From Weeksellaceae bacterium (lineage in GTDB: Bacteria > Bacteroidota > Bacteroidia > Flavobacteriales > Weeksellaceae): a DNA stretch of 64,000 bases. Shown piece after piece: positions 1-8,485 of the stretch (within the stretch, counting starts at the first letter, position 1; each line of letters begins with the position of its first letter). The notes under the pieces were generated by a model. The model saw only the letters and a list, made by a program, of their open reading frames with translations. It was not told where the DNA came from and ran no database searches. The position numbers and the translations under genes are program-made. The DNA is taken from positions 3,224,001 to 3,288,000 of the forward strand of contig OX460916.1 of assembly GCA_949788275.1 (NCBI GenBank). Reading direction: 5' to 3'.

Positions 1-200
1 GCATCATTGGCTTTCACATCACCAAAATCGTGATTGCTTTCTTCCAAAGTTAAAACAGGAGCAGTTGCTGGGTCAATAACATTGGCCGCTTGTTCTGTTT
101 TTTCTTCTTCGCTATATAAATCGGTTGCACTTTCTTTTTTACACGAAGCGGTTGCTAGAATTATAGCAAGTACGCCTGTGAACCATACATTTTTTTTCAT
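1..200 (-). CDS. DUF1573-type lipoprotein, 5' part only
   Basis: The start codon is at 198-200 on the minus strand and the gene runs out of the window at base 1, so only about 66 codons are visible. The protein begins with a short basic region (MKKN), a hydrophobic stretch and Cys20 in the context ATASC, which fits a lipoprotein signal peptide of this phylum. It ends in view with HDFGDVKAND, the usual opening strand of a DUF1573 domain. In flavobacteria a DUF1573 lipoprotein commonly sits just downstream of nusB, as here (38 bp gap, same strand), so co-transcription is likely. The function of DUF1573 proteins is not established; the domain call rests on ten residues. Confidence 0.75.
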   Translation of the reverse strand, partial: MKKNVWFTGVLAIILATASCKKESATDLYSEEEKTEQAANVIDPATAPVLTLEESNHDFGDVKAND

Positions 201-238
201 TGAAATAGAAATTAAATTAATCAAATTTAAGAAAAATA

Positions 239-1186
239 TTAAAGCAAACCTCTACCATATTTCGGTAAATTATTAGTATCCTTTAATTCTTTCAAGGTTT
301 TATCTAAAATTCCGTTGACAAAAACACGTGATTTTTCCGTTGAATAGTTTTTTGCTAATTCGATGTACTCATTCATTGTTGCTTTGGCTGGGATATTAGG
401 GAAATATAAAAATTCGGTCAAAGCCATTTGAAGAATGATTAAATCGACAGAAGCAATACGATCTAATTCCCAGTTTTGGGCTTTTTCTTCTATGATCTTA
501 CGAGTTTCACTTTGGTAACGAACTGTTTTACGGTAAAGTTCTTCTGTAAATCTTCGATCATCTTCATCTTTGTATACTTTGAACAGACGAATTAAGCTAT
601 CACTACTTGCGCGGAAAGATTTTAGTGTGGTGTGAACCATTGAGTTGGCGATGTATAAGTCATCAGCCCAATTTAACTGAATTCCTTCTAACCAATCGTG
701 TAGATCTTCATAGTCGGCAATAAATTCAATGAAAAAATCAACAATAAATGCTAAATCCTCGTCAAAAGATGACGTTGTTGATTGCATATAATTTTTGTAA
801 AGTTCACTTTCTGTAAGATTCTTGTAGATATGATTGGGGTAAGTATCGTAGATATCCCAATTGAGGTTAGAATGATCGTTGGTGTAACGATTCAATTCAA
901 GATTGCTATCTAGAATTCTGAAAACACGGTTGTTGACAAATTTTAGATTTGGATTTAAATCTTCGGTTGTTGGTAAGTTTTTATTTTTTGCCAGTTCGAT
1001 TTTACTGTATGCAATATCTTGTTGTACTTTGACTAAATTTAGAAGATAAATGTACAAATCATAAATTTGATCAATTCCATTCATCAAATTTTTTTCGACC
1101 ATTCGCTCTTCTCCTTCAGTGCGTAAACTATTGTATGCATACACGCTTTGCATTACTTTTTCTCGGAGTTGTCTTCTTCCCAACAT
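239..1186 (-). CDS. nusB: transcription antitermination factor NusB
   Basis: 315 residues. The C-terminal part, about residues 235-300, is a NusB domain: it contains DLIILQMALTEFL, an IPAK..MNEYIELAK segment and the RVFVNGILDK signature. NusB binds boxA RNA with S10 (NusE) and supports antitermination of rRNA transcripts. The roughly 200-residue helical N-terminal extension is normal for this phylum and absent from the short proteobacterial protein. I chose the ATG at 1186 (MLGRRQLREKV) because an upstream in-frame start at 1261 would precede the predicted promoter at 1220-1227 and add 25 residues with no family match. The gene is divergent from the ABC exporter at 1252. Confidence 0.93.
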   Translation of the reverse strand: MLGRRQLREKVMQSVYAYNSLRTEGEERMVEKNLMNGIDQIYDLYIYLLNLVKVQQDIAYSKIELAKNKNLPTTEDLNPNLKFVNNRVFRILDSNLELNRYTNDHSNLNWDIYDTYPNHIYKNLTESELYKNYMQSTTSSFDEDLAFIVDFFIEFIADYEDLHDWLEGIQLNWADDLYIANSMVHTTLKSFRASSDSLIRLFKVYKDEDDRRFTEELYRKTVRYQSETRKIIEEKAQNWELDRIASVDLIILQMALTEFLYFPNIPAKATMNEYIELAKNYSTEKSRVFVNGILDKTLKELKDTNNLPKYGRGLL

Positions 1187-1219
1187 AATTTCAATGATAT
1201 AACGACTATTAAATTGATG

Positions 1220-1227
1220 CAAAGGTA
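1220..1227 (-). promoter_or_regulatory. -7 promoter element of nusB
   Basis: On the minus strand the bases read TACCTTTG, a full match to the Bacteroidota -7 element TAnnTTTG. It lies 33 bp upstream of the ATG at 1186, giving a predicted leader of roughly 25-30 nt. No clear -33 TTG at 17-19 nt was seen. The site also argues for the downstream nusB start. Confidence 0.55.
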
Positions 1228-1251
1228 AGTAAAAAGATGTAATTTTGTTCT

Positions 1252-3009
1252 GTGAAATCATTACAGAAACTTAATAAATTTTTATGGAAGTATAAATGGA
1301 GAATCTTTGCAGGCTTCATTTTTACATTATGTGCCAATTTTGTCCAAGTTTATTCGGTCACTTTTATCCGTGAAGCGATTAATACAGTGGAAGAATTGTT
1401 ACGTGGATACAATGACCAAAATCAAGATCAATACGCGCTGCTAAAACAAGGTTTAATGTATGCTAGTTTGGCTTTTGTTGGTTATAAGTTGTTAGCGGGG
1501 GTCTTAACCATAGGAACTCGTCAGATGATCATTGTGGCCTCACGACTCATTGAATTCGACTTGAAGAATAAAATCTATCAGCAATATCAAGAACTGTCTT
1601 TGTCTTTTTATAAAAAATACAAGACGGGTGATTTAATGAATAGAATTACGGAAGATGTAGCGCTTGTGCGAATGTATTTAGGCCCTGGCATTATGTATCC
1701 CATGGATTTAATCTCACGGGTGAGCATCATTGCGTATTTTATGATACAGATTGATTCAGAACTGACTTTGTATACGTTAGCTCCTCTTCCGGTACTATCT
1801 GTGTTGATTTATTATGTAGCAAAAGTTATTAACCAAAAGAGTAAGAAAGTTCAAGAACAGCAATCGACTATTTCATCTTCGGTTCAGGATACATTTTCAG
1901 GGATTCGAGTGATTAAGTCGTTTAATACCGAAAATTACGTGAAGACTAATTATGAGGTGGAAGCAGAAGAATATCAAAAGAGAGCACTAAGTCTTTCTCA
2001 GGTTCAAGCAGCTTTCGGGCCATTAATGGTGATTGTTGTTGGAGTAAGTAATTTAGTGATTCTTTATTTAGGTGGTTTAAAATACATTGAAGGCACCTTA
2101 GATATTGGATCTATCGCTCAGTTCTTTCTTTATTTGAACATGTTGATTTGGCCTTTTACATCGCTAGGATGGATAACCATGGTGGTACAACGTGCAGAAG
2201 CTTCTATGACCAGGATTAATGAATTTTTAAATTTTAAATCGGACATTATAAATACAACGGATGAAAAAATAGAACTTAAGGGTGATATTGAATTTAGAAA
2301 TGTAAGTTTTATTTATGAGAATACTGGAATAAAAGCGTTAGATGATGTTTCATTTTTTTTAAAAAAGGGTGAAACTTTGGCTGTGTTAGGAAAAACGGGT
2401 TCAGGTAAATCCACGATTGCCTTATTAATAGCCCGATTGATTGAACCTACATCAGGAACTATCCTGTTTGACGGTCATCCCATAGATACAATTAATGTTG
2501 AATCGGTTCGTGCCGCGATTGGCTATGTACCTCAAGAAGCTTTTTTGTTTTCGGATACGTTAACTCATAATATTTTATTTGGTTCCGATTATAGCACGAA
2601 AGATGAGGCTATTAAATTTGCTAAAAAAGCAGCTGTTCATGATAATATAGAAGGGTTTAAAGAAGGTTATGATACGGTTGTTGGTGAGCGTGGTGTTACC
2701 TTATCTGGTGGTCAGAAACAGCGTGTTTCTATAGCACGAGCGTTGGTGAATAATCCAACAATCTTAATTTTTGATGATAGTTTGTCGGCTGTTGATACAG
2801 AGACTGAAGAACAGATTTTAAATAATTTAGCAGTAGATTTAGCAGGTAAAACATCTGTGATTATAACGCATCGAATTTCTTCCGCCAAAAATGCTGATCA
2901 AATAATTGTTTTAGATCAAGGTAAAGTGATCGAAAATGGCACGAATGAGGATTTGTTAATTGAGAAAGGATATTATTACGAATTGTTTAATAAACAGTTG
3001 GTTGACTGA
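1252..3009 (+). CDS. ABC exporter, fused permease and ATPase (MsbA-like)
   Basis: 585 residues: six-helix transmembrane domain over about residues 15-310, then a nucleotide-binding domain. Walker A GKTGSGKS is near residue 380, the LSGGQKQR signature near 484 and Walker B ILIFDDSLSAVD near 504, followed by the ITHR switch histidine. The catalytic position after the Walker B Asp is Asp rather than Glu (FDDS instead of LDEA). The start is GTG at 1252 (GTG AAA TCA), supported by the family-like beginning KSLQKLNKFLWKYKW. Half-transporters of this type export lipids or drugs as dimers in the inner membrane; the substrate cannot be told. A nusB / ABC / PUR neighbourhood is common in flavobacteria. 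Confidence 0.9.
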   Translation: MKSLQKLNKFLWKYKWRIFAGFIFTLCANFVQVYSVTFIREAINTVEELLRGYNDQNQDQYALLKQGLMYASLAFVGYKLLAGVLTIGTRQMIIVASRLIEFDLKNKIYQQYQELSLSFYKKYKTGDLMNRITEDVALVRMYLGPGIMYPMDLISRVSIIAYFMIQIDSELTLYTLAPLPVLSVLIYYVAKVINQKSKKVQEQQSTISSSVQDTFSGIRVIKSFNTENYVKTNYEVEAEEYQKRALSLSQVQAAFGPLMVIVVGVSNLVILYLGGLKYIEGTLDIGSIAQFFLYLNMLIWPFTSLGWITMVVQRAEASMTRINEFLNFKSDIINTTDEKIELKGDIEFRNVSFIYENTGIKALDDVSFFLKKGETLAVLGKTGSGKSTIALLIARLIEPTSGTILFDGHPIDTINVESVRAAIGYVPQEAFLFSDTLTHNILFGSDYSTKDEAIKFAKKAAVHDNIEGFKEGYDTVVGERGVTLSGGQKQRVSIARALVNNPTILIFDDSLSAVDTETEEQILNNLAVDLAGKTSVIITHRISSAKNADQIIVLDQGKVIENGTNEDLLIEKGYYYELFNKQLVD

Positions 3010-3057
3010 TAAAACGATTGATTGTAGCACTGGATGTTTTTTTTTTGTTCTTATTTC

Positions 3058-3087
3058 TTGTATTATTCTTAAATTTATTTAGATTTG
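3058..3087 (+). promoter_or_regulatory. promoter of the PUR-domain gene
   Basis: A TTG at 3058-3060 is followed after 19 nt by TAGATTTG at 3080-3087, matching both parts of the Bacteroidota promoter (TTG, about 19 nt, TAnnTTTG). Transcription would start near 3091-3094, about 30 nt before the ATG at 3125. The gene therefore appears to be transcribed apart from the ABC exporter upstream. Confidence 0.65.
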
Positions 3088-3124
3088 TTAGGAAACTTTT
3101 AACAATTAAACCCTAAGAATTACT

Positions 3125-3517
3125 ATGAATGAATTAGAAACGAATGAGAAGATGGATGCTGAGGCGGTCCATTCTAAAGTGTTAAGGGCTGGACGAAGAA
3201 CCTATTTCTTTGATGTAAGGGAGACCAAAGCTGGAGATTACTATTTGACCATAACAGAAAGTAAGAAAAATAGCAATGAGGATGGTTCATTTTTTTATAA
3301 GAAACATAAGATCTATTTATATAAAGAAGATTTTAGTGACTTTAATGAACTATTAAATGAAACCACTCAGTTTGTTTTAGAAAATAAAGGTAAGGAAGTC
3401 ATTTCTGAACGACACCAAAAGAATTTTGAGATGAATAATGAAGCTTCGTCAAACGGTGAGTTAAATGAAAAGTCAACGATTGAATCTTTCACCAATGTAA
3501 ACTTTGATGATATTTAA
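3125..3517 (+). CDS. PUR family DNA/RNA-binding protein (DUF3276)
   Basis: 130 residues. Residues about 14-90 match the single PUR repeat of bacterial DUF3276 proteins: VLRAGRRTYFFDVRETKAGDYYLTITESKK followed in family order by an FYKKHKIYLYKEDF strand-helix segment. PUR domains bind single-stranded nucleic acid in an alpha-beta fold that dimerises. The remaining 40 residues are acidic and probably disordered. The gene has its own predicted promoter and is closed by a strong hairpin at 3551, so it looks monocistronic. The biological role of the bacterial family is poorly known. Confidence 0.88.
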   Translation: MNELETNEKMDAEAVHSKVLRAGRRTYFFDVRETKAGDYYLTITESKKNSNEDGSFFYKKHKIYLYKEDFSDFNELLNETTQFVLENKGKEVISERHQKNFEMNNEASSNGELNEKSTIESFTNVNFDDI

Positions 3518-3550
3518 TTTTCTATTTTATATGAAAATACTAAACAAAAA

Positions 3551-3584
3551 AATAACCCTAACATATGTTAGGGTTATTTTTTTA
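3551..3584. terminator. bidirectional terminator between PUR gene and sucC
   Basis: A perfect 12-bp stem (3551-3562 with 3567-3578, sequence AATAACCCTAAC and its complement) with a 4-base loop is followed by a T run to 3583. The left arm is preceded by A-rich sequence, so the hairpin also works for sucC on the minus strand, whose stop codon is at 3634. The two genes converge here. Confidence 0.88.
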
Positions 3585-3633
3585 TTTGTTAATTGAAATA
3601 GTTTAGATAATTAACCATTTTCAATTGTATTTA

Positions 3634-4827
3634 TTAAGCTAATAATTGTTTTACTTTATCTGCAGCGTCTTGCAAGGTGATTGCAGAATGAACTTCTAAT
3701 CCTGAATCATCAATCATTTGTTTTGCTACCTCTGCGTTTGTTCCTTGCAAACGAACAATAATAGGAACGTTAATTGCATCACCCATGTTTTTGTATGCAT
3801 CTAAGATACCTTGAGCTACACGGTCACAACGAACAATACCACCAAAAATATTCACTAAGATTGCTTTTACGTTTTCATCTTTTAAGATGATACGAAATGC
3901 TTTCTCAACTCGTTCAGCATCTGCCGTCCCACCAACGTCTAAGAAGTTAGCTGGGTTTCCGCCCGAAAGTTTAATGATATCCATAGTGGCCATAGCAAGA
4001 CCAGCACCATTCACCATACATCCTACGTTTCCGTCAAGTTTAACAAAGTTTAATCCAGCTTCACCGGCTTCAACTTCTGTTGCATCTTCTTCACGTGTAT
4101 CGCGCATTGCAGCGATGTCTGCGTGACGGTATAAGGCACTATCATCAATTGATACTTTTGCATCAACGGCAATAATTTGATTGTCTGATGTTTTAAGAAC
4201 AGGGTTAATTTCGAACATTGAAGCATCAATAGCGACATAGGCATTGTATAAAGCAGTAATGAATTTTACAGCTTCTTTGAATGCATTTCCTGATAAACCT
4301 AAGTTAAAAGCAACTTTACGCGCTTGGAATCCTTGGATACCTACGTTAGGATCAATTGTTTCGGTGAAGATTCTATCTGGAGTTTCTTCGGCTACTTGTT
4401 CGATATCCATTCCGCCTTCGGTAGAATACATAATCATGTTTTTACCTGTTGCACGGTCTAAAAGAACAGATACGTAGTACTCTTCTACTTCAGACTCACC
4501 TGGGTAATATACATCCTCTGCAACAAATATCTGGTGAACTTTTTTACCTTCAGCAGATGTTTGAGGGGTAATTAATTGCATTCCGAGAATATCGTTTGCT
4601 CTTTCTTTAACCTCCTCTAGGTTTTTGGCTAATTTTACACCGCCACCTTTACCACGACCTCCAGCATGGACTTGTGCTTTCACAACGTGCCATCCAGTTC
4701 CGGTTTCTTCTGTTAATTTTTTAGCTGCGTTAACGGCTTCTTCTGGTGTAGTTGCAACAATTCCTCGCTGAACTTTCACACCATATTTACTAAGAATTTC
4801 TTTTCCTTGATATTCGTGAAGATTCAT
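3634..4827 (-). CDS. sucC: succinyl-CoA synthetase beta subunit
   Basis: 397 residues, full length for the family. It starts MNLHEYQGKEILSKYG; the ATP-grasp domain shows VHAGGRGKGGGVKLA near residue 60, and the C-terminal CoA-ligase domain shows GAGLAMATMDIIKLSGG and ANFLDVGG near residues 275-300. With SucD it interconverts succinyl-CoA and succinate with formation of ATP or GTP in the TCA cycle. sucD is not adjacent. A -7 element lies 20 bp upstream of the start, and a bidirectional terminator follows, so the gene looks monocistronic. Confidence 0.97.
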   Translation of the reverse strand: MNLHEYQGKEILSKYGVKVQRGIVATTPEEAVNAAKKLTEETGTGWHVVKAQVHAGGRGKGGGVKLAKNLEEVKERANDILGMQLITPQTSAEGKKVHQIFVAEDVYYPGESEVEEYYVSVLLDRATGKNMIMYSTEGGMDIEQVAEETPDRIFTETIDPNVGIQGFQARKVAFNLGLSGNAFKEAVKFITALYNAYVAIDASMFEINPVLKTSDNQIIAVDAKVSIDDSALYRHADIAAMRDTREEDATEVEAGEAGLNFVKLDGNVGCMVNGAGLAMATMDIIKLSGGNPANFLDVGGTADAERVEKAFRIILKDENVKAILVNIFGGIVRCDRVAQGILDAYKNMGDAINVPIIVRLQGTNAEVAKQMIDDSGLEVHSAITLQDAADKVKQLLA

Positions 4828-4846
4828 TTTTATGATTTTAGAAATA

Positions 4847-4854
4847 CAAAAATA
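4847..4854 (-). promoter_or_regulatory. -7 promoter element of sucC
   Basis: Minus-strand TATTTTTG matches TAnnTTTG and lies 20 bp before the sucC ATG, predicting a leader of about 15 nt. No clear -33 element was seen. Confidence 0.5.
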
Positions 4855-4975
4855 GAAATATTGTTGATGTATTCTAAATTTTAGGAGGTTAATTTTATCA
4901 TCTACTGTAAAATGAGGTCGATTTGTCTCTTCTTTATGTTTTAATTTACAAGGATTCGATCGTCGTTTTTTTTGT

Positions 4976-4983
4976 TAATTTTG
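4976..4983 (+). promoter_or_regulatory. -7 promoter element of the GT39 gene
   Basis: TAATTTTG matches TAnnTTTG and ends 21 bp before the ATG at 5005. It overlaps the longer reading frame that begins with TTG at 4972, which supports 5005 as the real start. Confidence 0.5.
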
Positions 4984-5004
4984 TGGAACTTAAACCTAAA
5001 CGAA

Positions 5005-6663
5005 ATGCAGCTTAAAATTTTCATTGTTTTAACTTTTTTTTTAAACCTAGCTCAGGCATATTTCACACCTATCATCGATGACGAGGCGTACTATTGGATG
5101 TGGTCTCGTGCTTTGGATTTTGGTTATTTTGATCATCCGCCCATGATTGCATGGTGGATAAGCGTAGGAAGTGGTTTGTTTAATGGTGAAATTGGGGTGC
5201 GTTTATTCATCGTTTTGATGAATACAATCTCTGCATTTTTGGTCTGGAAAATACTTTTACCTAAAACAAAAAAAGAAGTTCAACTTTTTTATGTTTTCTA
5301 TTTTAGTTGGATTTTTGTGAATATATTTTCTTTTGTTGCTACACCTGATGCCCCTCTTTTATTTTTCACGCTCTTTTACTTGTACATTTTAAAACGATTT
5401 TTGGACAATTTTTCGGTGGGTAATGCATTTTTACTTTCCATTGCTTTTGCTGGTTTAATGTATAGTAAGTATCATGGTTTGTTAGTGATTATTTTTACAC
5501 TTCTACCCATTGCTTTGATCGTCGGCAAACAGCGTAATTTTTATATAGCTGTTGTCTTATCGCTTGTCTTGTATAGCCCACATTTGTACTGGTTGTATAT
5601 CTATGATTTTCCAGCTTTAAATTACCATTTAGTCGATCGTAGTGATGAATCCGTGTTCTATTGGGGTAGTATAGGCGTATATCTATCTACATGCCTAGTG
5701 GGTGCTTTAGGATTACTGTCCTATTATTCTAACAAGGCAATGGTTAAGTGGAGAAGTAAAACACTTTTTGACCAATCTGTGTATTCTCTAGCGGTTTTAC
5801 CGATTCTATTTTTCTTTCTAATGGCTTTTCGAAACGAAATACAGGCACAATGGTTATTGATAAGTTTTATAGGCATTGGTCTTATCTTTTATGAATATTA
5901 TAGGAATGAGATAAATTTAAGGAGGGTATTTATTGTTGGAGGTATCAATGTATGTTTGTTATTGATGGCAAGAATTTATGTTATGATACCTGTGTGGTCT
6001 CCTTTTGAAATGAATAAAGAATTTGCAAATAACTTAGCCTATGTTGATGAAAGGCTTGTTGCATTTGAAAAATACCAAGAAGCTTCGATTTTTACATTTT
6101 ACAATACTTTGCATAAAGAAGGAGTAGTGTATAGAACAATGGGGAATAGGGAAAGTCAATTCACACTTTGGGATAGCGAGAGCAGATTAGGTGACGGATC
6201 ATTTGCTTATGTGTCCCAATGGATGAAATCGAATGATTCATTGATGGGATTAAAACAGAAGGTTTTTTATGTGAATACCATCGATGCCTACATCCCGATA
6301 AATCATATAAGTTCTTCTTTTGTCGATTATACTAAGATCAGTCTTGAACAAGGAAGTGAGCTTAAGATAGGGATAAGGTTTTTGTTAAATGGATATACGT
6401 TAGATGAATTTAAAAGGAATAATAAGCTGTCGATTGTTCTAACTAAGGATGCTCAATATAATATAATTGAGAATATACCTATAGATAATTCTGCTATTTC
6501 AATATATGATAAGGATAATTGTTTTATAATGTTTTTAGAGAGGATTTATTTAATGGAAGGTATATATAAAGCCTACGTTGGAGTTACACCTACACATATG
6601 CCTATGAAATATATTTCTAAGCCACTTTTAGTAGAAATAATAAAACCTCAAATTAATAATTAG
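5005..6663 (+). CDS. GT39/ArnT-like membrane glycosyltransferase
   Basis: 552 residues from the ATG at 5005. The first extracytoplasmic loop carries IIDDEAYYWMW and GYFDHPPMIAWW, the acidic-plus-DHPP pattern of the PMT/ArnT family (glycosyl transfer from polyprenyl-phosphate sugar, catalytic acidic residues in that loop). About ten hydrophobic segments follow up to about residue 320, then a soluble C-terminal domain of about 220 residues. Acceptor and sugar are unknown; family members modify lipid A, cell-wall glycans or proteins. Transcribed divergently from sucC. I prefer ATG 5005 over a TTG at 4972 that lies in the predicted promoter. Confidence 0.85.
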   Translation: MQLKIFIVLTFFLNLAQAYFTPIIDDEAYYWMWSRALDFGYFDHPPMIAWWISVGSGLFNGEIGVRLFIVLMNTISAFLVWKILLPKTKKEVQLFYVFYFSWIFVNIFSFVATPDAPLLFFTLFYLYILKRFLDNFSVGNAFLLSIAFAGLMYSKYHGLLVIIFTLLPIALIVGKQRNFYIAVVLSLVLYSPHLYWLYIYDFPALNYHLVDRSDESVFYWGSIGVYLSTCLVGALGLLSYYSNKAMVKWRSKTLFDQSVYSLAVLPILFFFLMAFRNEIQAQWLLISFIGIGLIFYEYYRNEINLRRVFIVGGINVCLLLMARIYVMIPVWSPFEMNKEFANNLAYVDERLVAFEKYQEASIFTFYNTLHKEGVVYRTMGNRESQFTLWDSESRLGDGSFAYVSQWMKSNDSLMGLKQKVFYVNTIDAYIPINHISSSFVDYTKISLEQGSELKIGIRFLLNGYTLDEFKRNNKLSIVLTKDAQYNIIENIPIDNSAISIYDKDNCFIMFLERIYLMEGIYKAYVGVTPTHMPMKYISKPLLVEIIKPQINN

Positions 6664-6793
6664 ATGTTCTTTATTTTATTCTGAATTATTTTTTTCATAG
6701 TCAATGGTCAGTTAGTTAACAATGATTATAATATGAAAAATTGGTTTATTTAATAGAGTTTAGATAAAATTTTTATGACATAGTGAGATGTGT

Positions 6794-6902
6794 TGCGGCA
6801 GGGATAGCAGCGACATCCTTTGCTGCCACCTCAATTTTCCATAAACCCGAGAGGTTGTTGCAGCAAAGATATAGCGAATAGCCCGACGCGTAGCGGCCGC
6901 CC
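6794..6902 (+). repeat. dispersed structured intergenic element, copy 1 (subtype 1)
   Basis: First of five copies in the window. In this orientation it opens with TGCGGCAGGGATAG and closes with GTAGCGGCCGCCC. The centre is an imperfect hairpin whose inner stem is TTTGCTGC paired with GCAGCAAA, extended by ATC/GAT around a bulged C. It lies in the 346-bp gap between the GT39 gene and the lolD-like gene; apart from this element and a promoter at 6998 I see nothing else in that gap. No coding potential is evident. Compared with the other copies the outer arms are conserved and the central stem is changed by paired substitutions. Confidence 0.85.
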
Positions 6903-6997
6903 AATTGATTTTTATAACGATTTGTAATGGTCTATGATTTGGTTTGTTAGGAATGCGTAAATTTTATGTTTAGAAATTAATACGTTGTAGATTTTTA

Positions 6998-7005
6998 TAT
7001 CTTTA
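6998..7005 (+). promoter_or_regulatory. candidate -7 element of the lolD-like operon
   Basis: TATCTTTA differs from TAnnTTTG only in the last base. It ends 4 bp before the ATG at 7010, so the predicted transcription start falls at or next to the start codon, implying a leaderless or nearly leaderless message. Confidence 0.4.
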
Positions 7006-7009
7006 CACG

Positions 7010-7678
7010 ATGATAAGAGCAGAAAATGTTGTTAAAAAATTTGGAGAACTAGAAGTTTTAAAGCGTGTTTCTTTAACGATTGGTGCAGAAGAAATTGTTT
7101 CGATCGTTGGTGCATCTGGAGCTGGTAAAACAACGCTTTTACAGATTTTAGGTACGCTTGAAAAAAGTACGGAGCCTAAAATTAATGAAACCTATATAGC
7201 GATTGCAGGTCAGGATATTACGACGATGTCTGATCGGGAATTGTCGCGTTTTAGAAATGAAAACATTGGTTTTATTTTTCAGTTCCATCAATTATTACCC
7301 GAGTTTGATGCTTTAGAGAATATTTGTATACCTGCATTTATCCATAAAACGTCGAAGTCTGAGGCTGAAAAAAGGGCGAATGAATTATTGAGTTATTTAG
7401 GTTTATTAAATCGTGCACATCATAAGCCAAATCAGTTATCAGGAGGAGAACAGCAACGAGTTGCGGTTGCAAGAGCTTTAATTAATCAGCCAAAAGTTGT
7501 TTTTGCTGATGAACCGTCGGGTAATTTAGATTCTAAAAATGCGGAGGAATTGCATGAGTTGTTTTTTAATTTGCGTAAAGAATTTGGGCAAACTTTTGTG
7601 ATTGTAACTCATAATGAAGAGTTGGCCAATATGACCGATCGTAAGCTAATTATGCACGATGGTCGATTTCAAGTATAA
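7010..7678 (+). CDS. lolD: LolD-like ABC transporter ATP-binding protein
   Basis: 222 residues, one nucleotide-binding domain. Walker A GASGAGKT is near residue 34, the Q-loop [15 protein letters not shown] near 91, the LSGGEQQR signature near 143, Walker [13 protein letters not shown] near 163 and the VTHN switch near 203. The closest family is the MacB/LolD group; LolD drives release of outer-membrane lipoproteins with LolC/E. No permease gene is adjacent, which is usual for flavobacterial lolD, so assignment to Lol rather than another MacB-type transporter is inference. TIGR02757, NUMOD4-like and esterase genes follow closely and may be co-transcribed. Confidence 0.85.
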   Translation: MIRAENVVKKFGELEVLKRVSLTIGAEEIVSIVGASGAGKTTLLQILGTLEKSTEPKINETYIAIAGQDITTMSDRELSRFRNENIGFIFQFHQLLPEFDALENICIPAFIHKTSKSEAEKRANELLSYLGLLNRAHHKPNQLSGGEQQRVAVARALINQPKVVFADEPSGNLDSKNAEELHELFFNLRKEFGQTFVIVTHNEELANMTDRKLIMHDGRFQV

Positions 7679-7692
7679 ATAAATATAATACG

Positions 7693-8457
7693 ATGAATCA
7701 GGAGGATTTAAAAGGCTTTTTAGATGAAAAAGTTCAACAGTATAATACGTTAGATTTTATTGAAACTGATCCTATTCAAATTCCGCATCGTTATCAGTTA
7801 AAAGAAGATATTGAGATTGCTGGCTTTTTAGCAGCAACCATTGCCTGGGGAAACAGAACCATGATTATTCGTAATGCAGATCAATTGATGAAACGAATGG
7901 GGAACTCTCCTTACGATTTTGTGATGTCGCATACTGAAGATCAATTAATGGCCTTGGATGGTTTTGTGCATAGAACATTTAATAGTGAAGATGTGAAGTT
8001 TTTTATGAAGGCTTTACGGAATATCTATGTTCATTATGATGGCCTAGAGACTTTATTTTCTGCGAAGCCTATGGGTGATTCTCTTCAAGGGCGTATAGCC
8101 ATGTTTAAAGAGGTTTTTTTTGAGATTCCCCATCTAGATCGTACGCGAAAACATGTTTCTGATCCATGGAATAATTCAGCAGCTAAACGTATAAATATGT
8201 GGCTTCGTTGGATGGTTAGGCATGATGAGCAGGGTGTTGATTTTGGACTTTGGAAAAATATTCCGGCTTCTGTTTTATCTTGTCCTTTGGATGTTCATTC
8301 GGGTAATGTCGCTAGAAAATTAGGGTTGTTAGCGCGTAAGCAGAATGATGCCAAAGCTGTTTTGGAATTGGACTTAAGGTTGCGTGAAATGGATGCAAAA
8401 GATCCTGTGAAGTATGACTTTGCTTTGTTTGGTTTAGGTGTTTTTGAAGGATTCTAA
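7693..8457 (+). CDS. TIGR02757 (DUF2400) family protein
   Basis: 254 residues. The sequence matches the TIGR02757 family throughout: an N-terminal LDEKVQQYN, the DPIQIPHRY and IAGFLAATIAWGNR segments, a FVHRTFNSEDV segment and SVLSCPLDVHSGNVARKLGL near the C-terminus. The family is widespread in Bacteroidota, Spirochaetes and some Epsilonproteobacteria and has a helical fold with distant resemblance to helix-hairpin-helix DNA glycosylases. No activity is established, so I give none. It starts 14 bp after the lolD-like gene. Confidence 0.88.
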   Translation: MNQEDLKGFLDEKVQQYNTLDFIETDPIQIPHRYQLKEDIEIAGFLAATIAWGNRTMIIRNADQLMKRMGNSPYDFVMSHTEDQLMALDGFVHRTFNSEDVKFFMKALRNIYVHYDGLETLFSAKPMGDSLQGRIAMFKEVFFEIPHLDRTRKHVSDPWNNSAAKRINMWLRWMVRHDEQGVDFGLWKNIPASVLSCPLDVHSGNVARKLGLLARKQNDAKAVLELDLRLREMDAKDPVKYDFALFGLGVFEGF

Positions 8458-8485
8458 TAAATAAAATTGAAATGGAAAAATTTGT

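Noticed and set aside
1187-1261. N-terminal extension of nusB from 1261
   Set aside because: It would start upstream of the predicted promoter at 1220-1227, and the 25 extra residues do not resemble NusB; MLGRRQLREKV is the usual start.
4972-5004. TTG start of the GT39 gene at 4972
   Set aside because: It lies in the -7 element, and the ATG at 5005 directly precedes the first membrane helix.
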